From contig DATLAV010000218.1 of assembly GCA_035527235.1 (NCBI GenBank), positions 1-10,864 of the forward strand: a DNA stretch of 10,864 bases, in the 5' to 3' direction. The stretch comes from BS750m-G28 sp035527235 (GTDB taxonomy: Archaea > Thermoproteota > Bathyarchaeia > TCS64). Shown one piece after another: positions 6,970-10,864 of the stretch; the stretch's first letter is position 1, and the number at the start of each line of letters is the position of its first letter. Under the pieces are notes generated by a model. The model saw only the letters and a program-made list of their open reading frames with translations. It did no database searches and was not told the DNA's origin. The position numbers and the translations under genes are program-made.

Positions 6970-9067
6970 GGTAATGGAGGGAAGAGAAGGAATCAGTATG
7001 CGCTCCATGGTGTTGTTCGCGGTTGATCTGCTGCTGTTCTCCTTAGCGCTTCTGACGTGGAATATGTCAGTCATCGTCTCGTGCGTCTCAGCCGTCGCCG
7101 TCCTCCTGTTGACGATGGGGCTCACGGTCAGACCAGCCTATGCCTACTACGATCTAACCCACTGGGGCCTCACAGTGAAGTCCATTGAGAGGCTGAGCGC
7201 CGGGGGAGTCACCTACAGCTGCTGGAAGGAGATCAACAAGTTCCTGGGGCCGAATGACCTGGAGACCTCGAGGAAGAAGAGCACCGTGAAGGATGCCGGG
7301 AAGGTAATGGAATCCTGGGCCACCTACTACAAAGAGAGGGTCGGGGATCAGGGCATCGTCTGGGGGGCCATCGCCGAGGACTACTTCGGGGACGGCGGCG
7401 ATGTGGACAAGGCCATAGTGCAGAACCACTACTTCAACCCCGCGACGGGCGGGGCGCTGACGGACTGGGAGGGAGAGGAGGACACTATAGGCATCTGGAA
7501 GGGGCTGAATATTACGGGGGGGACGATGGCCCACGGCCTCTTCGCGAGGAACCCCAAGTCCGCGCCGGAGAGGGCTCAGATGCACTACGAGATTGCCAAG
7601 AAGGCCTACCGCCACGGGAGCATCCGTGATGCGTGGTCCTTCCTGGGAAGGGCCGTCCATCTGTTGGAGGACATGGGGGTCCCGGCGCACACGAGGAACG
7701 ACAACCACCTGGGATATCTCTTGGGGCTGAACTTCCCTGAGATCAACGACCACCTCTACTGGGACAGCTACGAGCAGTGGTGCGACGGGGTGACGAAGCC
7801 GGTGGACGCCAACTACACAATACCCTTCACCCGCACGGATGACTACACTGGGCCTAGGAGCAGGTTCTACCCCCAGTACTTCAGGGTGTCAGGGTCGGGG
7901 GAGATCTGGAAATACTTCCCCTACTGCTCCCCCCTCAATGAGTTTGGGAATGGGAAGCTCTTCGACCCGGAGCCTGGCCAACCCCCCTCCTGGGATCGGC
8001 TGTGGGACCCGAAGAAGGTAGCGGGAATCGACAGCCCGCTGTCGGAGACGGAGTACGAGAACGCCATGTCCTTCCTGAAGAACGGCGACGCCCAGGGATA
8101 TCTGGTGCAACTAGCGAGGGACACGGTGCGGAGGTGGTGGAGTGACGACACGATTCCTGGCAACAGGACCTGCCCCAAGACGTACGACGCGGCCGCCCTG
8201 GGGGAGTCGGAGAGCAAGACTAGAGAGATGGTGGGCCAGGGACTGATTCTGGATGCCTGGAAGGAGCTGGACATCACAGAGGAGGAGATCGAGGGGGAGA
8301 TGGAGGCGGTCAGGTCCATCGGGGGCATGGTTAGCACCAGGGACATGAAGGACTTCGTGGACAGGTGGATACCCATAATCCTCTCCGACGTGATGCAGGT
8401 CCCCCTCGACAACCGGCTCGAGGACGAGTCCTACAGCAAGTACCCGTGGATGAGGCACTTCACATTCCCCGCCCAGAGGTACAAGGACCGCTGGGGCCTC
8501 CTCCACAGGCGGAGGTACAGGCTCAAGGAGGGCTATCTAGCGGCTATAGCCGAGGACAGGTTCCCCGTGGTGACGGAGAGGGCGGCGGCAATGATCCAGA
8601 CCTTCTACGACAACTTGGAGCACGTGGACGTGAGAGAGGACGAGGAGAAGAAGAACGACGACGGCTCCTGGAGGAACGAGAAGATCGTGGTCAAGGCGGA
8701 GGAGGGGGACGAGGGCGGCCAGGAGTGGAAGCTCGTAGTCTGGGTGGAGAACTACGGCGGGGTCAAGGACGACTTCAAGGTGGAGCTGGGGAAGTTCCCC
8801 GAGGGCTGGGAGGTCGAGGTGAGCTCCCTGTCTGGATGCGAATCTGTGAAGGGGGAGCTAGATGAGGGTCTCTGGAAGGGCACACTGGTGAACGTGGATC
8901 CCACGCCGGAGAAGGTTGCGGAGGACGGCGGCGTCTCCTCGCCTTGGTTCTTCACCTCCTGGTACAGGATGGGCAGCAAGTACGAGAAGCCCTTCGAGGG
9001 AGAGCGAGGTGCTAAACTCGAGATTACCATCAGGCCCCCCAAGGCGAAGAAGGAAGCACCGCAGTGA
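6962..9067 (+). CDS. Secreted zinc-dependent phospholipase C / P1-nuclease-like protein with C-terminal beta domain
   Basis: A 701-residue protein. The N-terminus has two hydrophobic stretches (about residues 16-33 and 36-55), the second followed by RPAYA|YYDLTHW, a signal-peptidase I site of A-x-A type after Ala61. The mature part shows the metal-ligand layout of zinc-dependent phospholipase C and P1 nuclease: His67 (LTHWG), Asp140 (AIAED), His156 (NHYFNP), then AVHLLEDMGVPAHTRND carrying His233, Asp237 and His243 with the family's H-x3-D-x5-H spacing. His264 with Asp268 (HLYWD) takes the place of the usual H-x3-E. These enzymes bind three zinc ions and cleave phosphate esters; this protein's substrate is unknown. 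Residues 300-550 are helical and unassigned. About 570-695 is beta-rich (WKLVVWVENYGG) and may bind ligands or partners. The GTG at 6962 overlaps the previous gene by 8 bp behind a purine-rich ggtggagga. Alternative ATGs at 6998 (behind gagaagg) or 7064 would leave one hydrophobic stretch in the last case, a normal signal peptide. Whether catalysis is retained is unproven. Confidence 0.75.
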   Translation: MSKVMEGREGISMRSMVLFAVDLLLFSLALLTWNMSVIVSCVSAVAVLLLTMGLTVRPAYAYYDLTHWGLTVKSIERLSAGGVTYSCWKEINKFLGPNDLETSRKKSTVKDAGKVMESWATYYKERVGDQGIVWGAIAEDYFGDGGDVDKAIVQNHYFNPATGGALTDWEGEEDTIGIWKGLNITGGTMAHGLFARNPKSAPERAQMHYEIAKKAYRHGSIRDAWSFLGRAVHLLEDMGVPAHTRNDNHLGYLLGLNFPEINDHLYWDSYEQWCDGVTKPVDANYTIPFTRTDDYTGPRSRFYPQYFRVSGSGEIWKYFPYCSPLNEFGNGKLFDPEPGQPPSWDRLWDPKKVAGIDSPLSETEYENAMSFLKNGDAQGYLVQLARDTVRRWWSDDTIPGNRTCPKTYDAAALGESESKTREMVGQGLILDAWKELDITEEEIEGEMEAVRSIGGMVSTRDMKDFVDRWIPIILSDVMQVPLDNRLEDESYSKYPWMRHFTFPAQRYKDRWGLLHRRRYRLKEGYLAAIAEDRFPVVTERAAAMIQTFYDNLEHVDVREDEEKKNDDGSWRNEKIVVKAEEGDEGGQEWKLVVWVENYGGVKDDFKVELGKFPEGWEVEVSSLSGCESVKGELDEGLWKGTLVNVDPTPEKVAEDGGVSSPWFFTSWYRMGSKYEKPFEGERGAKLEITIRPPKAKKEAPQ

Positions 9068-9082
9068 GCGCGTGACTCGAAT

Positions 9083-9523
9083 ATGCAAGGGCAGCTACTT
9101 ATCGTGTTTATCCTTGTTGTGAGTGCTCTGGGCTTAACCAGTTTTATTTTGCCCCTCCTTCTGAGGACACCGTCGCCCTTCGTCGTGGTGATGAGCGGGA
9201 GCATGGAGCCGTCGCTAAGGCCGGGCGATCTTCTTGTTGTTGAGGGTTACCGGTCGAGGGGGCCTGATGTGGGTGACGTGGTGGTCTACAGGTCGAGGAG
9301 GTATAGGAGGGTGATAGTGCACCGGGTGGTTAGCGTCGACGAGTCAAGGGGGGATGTGACCCTGTTCACCAAGGGGGATGCAGTGGAGTATGCCGATAGG
9401 GAGCCCGTGGAGATGGGTGACGTGCTGGGCTCAGTGCGCTGGAGAGTTGGATGGCTGGGGTTCCCGTCATATTTTCTGTGGAGGGCCTTGGGGAGACTAG
9501 AAGGGGAGTCTAACCCATTTTGA
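9083..9523 (+). CDS. Archaeal signal peptidase I (Sec11-type)
   Basis: A 146-residue membrane serine protease that removes signal peptides on the outer face of the membrane. Residues 5-27 form one membrane helix. The catalytic box is VMSGSMEPSLRPGDLLVV, with Ser40 directly before Met as the nucleophile. His80 (VIVHRVV) is in the position where bacterial enzymes use Lys, which marks the archaeal/eukaryotic Sec11 type. Asp99 (TKGDA) and Asp105 complete the conserved acidic residues. A short hydrophobic end (WLGFPSYFLWRAL) may be a second membrane contact. The gene starts 15 bp after the phospholipase C-like gene, with an in-frame stop just upstream of the ATG, so the start is firm. No Shine-Dalgarno is seen. 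Operon placement suggests it serves the secreted product upstream, whose leader ends in AYA, but it could equally be the cell's general enzyme. Its 3' end overlaps the convergent gene. Confidence 0.93.
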   Translation: MQGQLLIVFILVVSALGLTSFILPLLLRTPSPFVVVMSGSMEPSLRPGDLLVVEGYRSRGPDVGDVVVYRSRRYRRVIVHRVVSVDESRGDVTLFTKGDAVEYADREPVEMGDVLGSVRWRVGWLGFPSYFLWRALGRLEGESNPF

Positions 9524-10628
9524 TGAGGGTTTCGGGGGGTTCTTTGGGTCTCCAGCTGTCGCCGTCGTGGGTGTACCATGCTCCAGACTCCTTCCCGATC
9601 ATCCAGGGGTTGCCGGAATCGTCGGTGAACCTGAGCTCCTGGACGTAGCTTGTGAAGCCCTCCTCATTGATGAGCTCCAAATCGTACTGATCTCTCATGC
9701 TCCGGTAGGCGGCCATAAGCTCCTCACTCCGGTAGGTCTTGGTCTCCGGGGGTGGAGCCCTGGGGGCAGTCTCCTGGGGCGGAGGGACCTGTTCAGGCCT
9801 CTTCGGTGCCCTGAACGTTGGTGAGGTCTCAGCCGGGCGTGCCGCTTGGGGTGTGTACTTCTGAGCGGGGATGAGTATAGCTCCGGTGGATGGCTGGCCT
9901 AGGGCGGTGTGCACTAAGGCTGGTGAGGTGCTGGGCGGCAGGGTGTTGTTTATGGGTTTAACCTGGGAATGGGTCATCATTCTGTAGATGAGAGGCTCTA
10001 CCTCGTCCACCTTGCCGACCTTGAATGCGGGGGTCTGGGTGGTACCCCTGCCGTCGACGTAGGTGATCTTGACGTAGCGCTTGCGCCTGCTGCTCCAGAC
10101 GAAGATGGCCGAGTTGATGATGACGAGGATGATGATGCCAATGAAATCGTTGACCTCAAACGCGAGGTTCTTGAGCCCCTTCTGGGCTATGGCCTCAACA
10201 TCCCTGATGGTGTGGTAGGGGATGATGAGCCTGAGCTCCGGTACTTCAATGCAGTCACCTAGGAGGGTGAGGGTGACCTTCTCGCCCTTGGGGTAGCTGG
10301 AGTGGCCCCCCATGTACTTGGTCTTGAAGCTCCTGGGCTCGAAGCCCGGGGGGGCGGCGTAGTTCTCGCGCCTCTGATAGCCTTGGGTTGGGGGTTCCCC
10401 GTATCTGACTCGGCTGGGGGTCTTGCTGGTTCCGTAGCGGGGTCTTCGAGCCGTCTTTTTATTGGCCAGCATGCCGGATAACCTGCTGACGGCGAACCCA
10501 ATGACGAATGTGACGGCGAAGGTGGCGATGGGGTTATCGGTGGTGAACTGGGTGAGGACGCCAGCTATAATCATGGCGATGTAGCCTATGACCCGGGTGA
10601 AAGCCTGCTTCCAGTTCAATCTTATCAA
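9510..10628 (-). CDS. Membrane protein with PH/GRAM-like central region, Pro-rich linker and C-terminal aromatic module
   Basis: A 372-residue protein of unrecognised family. Residues 10-28 and 33-50 are hydrophobic and look like a membrane hairpin. Residues 56-110 are basic, Tyr/Pro-rich and probably disordered. Residues 115-220 alternate in a way that resembles a bacterial PH or GRAM-like domain (VTLTLLGDCIEVP, LRLIIPYHTIRDVEAI, YVKITYVDGRG, then a helix DEVEPLIYRMM). It is interrupted by a hydrophobic segment 161-178 that may be a third membrane helix. Residues 225-300 are Pro/Ala/Thr-rich linker. Residues 300-372 hold a helix and a compact motif, NPWMIG, SGAWYTHDGDSWRP, EPPETL, reminiscent of small W/Y-G-W modules seen at the ends of many hypothetical prokaryotic membrane proteins. 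A membrane-associated scaffold or sensor is plausible but not shown. It converges on the signal peptidase gene with a 14-bp overlap. The ATG is taken as the first start; a later Met at residue 19 would destroy the first helix. Confidence 0.7.
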   Translation of the reverse strand: MIRLNWKQAFTRVIGYIAMIIAGVLTQFTTDNPIATFAVTFVIGFAVSRLSGMLANKKTARRPRYGTSKTPSRVRYGEPPTQGYQRRENYAAPPGFEPRSFKTKYMGGHSSYPKGEKVTLTLLGDCIEVPELRLIIPYHTIRDVEAIAQKGLKNLAFEVNDFIGIIILVIINSAIFVWSSRRKRYVKITYVDGRGTTQTPAFKVGKVDEVEPLIYRMMTHSQVKPINNTLPPSTSPALVHTALGQPSTGAILIPAQKYTPQAARPAETSPTFRAPKRPEQVPPPQETAPRAPPPETKTYRSEELMAAYRSMRDQYDLELINEEGFTSYVQELRFTDDSGNPWMIGKESGAWYTHDGDSWRPKEPPETLIKMG

Positions 10629-10864
10629 TACTAGGGCACAGATATCTTATAATTTGCGACGCGATGGGCCTGAGCCAGGTCACATGCGTATAAACTTGGG
10701 TCCTCTTGTGCACGCTTCCACGAACGCTTAGATTTTACACTGATTCATCGCTGGGAAGCCCGTATTATTCTGATTCCTTTATCCCATCGCTACATTGAAC
10801 TCAGCGGTCTGTGCGCCCCAAAATAAATTTAAAGTTTAGATATTGAATTAATTAAAGGTTAAAT
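10629..10864. other. Non-coding 3' end of window, with AT-rich possible promoter near 10820-10864
   Basis: No convincing gene, tRNA or repeat is seen in these 236 bases. The first part is the upstream region of the minus-strand gene. The last 45 bases are strongly AT-rich (aaataaatttaaag, ttgaattaattaaagg) and look like the TATA-containing promoters seen earlier in the window. A + strand gene may therefore begin just beyond the edge. Confidence 0.4.
10646..10655 (-). promoter_or_regulatory. Candidate TATA box for the minus-strand membrane protein gene
   Basis: On the minus strand aaattataag lies about 18-27 nt before the ATG (first base 10628). This is slightly closer than usual, so transcription would start at or just before the ATG, giving a leaderless message. 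The spacing is marginal, and a different, more distal promoter is possible. Confidence 0.35.

Noticed and set aside
10661..10790. Inverted repeat GCGATGGG (10661-10668) and CCCATCGC (10783-10790)
   Set aside because: Only 8 bp with a 114-bp spacer; a match of this size is expected by chance in a gap of this length, and it does not extend.

Overview
The window looks archaeal, from an uncultured lineage that I cannot name with confidence (Bathyarchaeia-like is a guess). Three things support this. The last + strand gene is an archaeal/eukaryotic (Sec11-type) signal peptidase with a Ser-His-Asp pattern. The apparent promoters are AT-rich TATA boxes about 25-40 nt before the start codons, with almost no leader. 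The GC-rich genes are separated by AT-rich gaps. I see no tRNA, rRNA, CRISPR array or insertion sequence.

Left part (1-2721): the 3' portion of a beta-lactamase-fold serine hydrolase, cut by the window edge exactly at the Lys of its SxxK motif. It is followed by a complete M24-family metallopeptidase (Xaa-Pro aminopeptidase/dipeptidase-like) with all five metal ligands. Convergent to that gene is a decayed C-terminal fragment of a YyaL/SPATA20 (DUF255) protein, then an AT-rich promoter region.

Centre (2722-9523): three tightly packed + strand genes that look like one operon. The first is a 1415-residue protein. It joins an N-terminal DUF5685-like helical domain, a cysteine cluster, a Gly/Ala-rich possible membrane segment and an acidic hinge to about nine tandem Ig/E-set-like beta domains. 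The second overlaps it by 8 bp and encodes a secreted protein with the histidine/aspartate pattern of zinc-dependent phospholipase C, preceded by a signal peptide ending in AYA. The third, 15 bp further on, is a signal peptidase I. The set reads as a cell-surface or extracellular system: a large repeat protein, a secreted metal-dependent hydrolase-like protein, and a peptidase able to process its leader. Substrate and purpose cannot be read from sequence.

Right part (9510-10864): a convergent gene, overlapping the signal peptidase gene by 14 bp, encodes a membrane protein with a PH/GRAM-like central region, a Pro-rich linker and a small aromatic C-terminal module. The last 236 bp contain no convincing gene. 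They hold the promoter region of this minus-strand gene and, at the very end, an AT-rich stretch that may be the promoter of a gene beyond the window.
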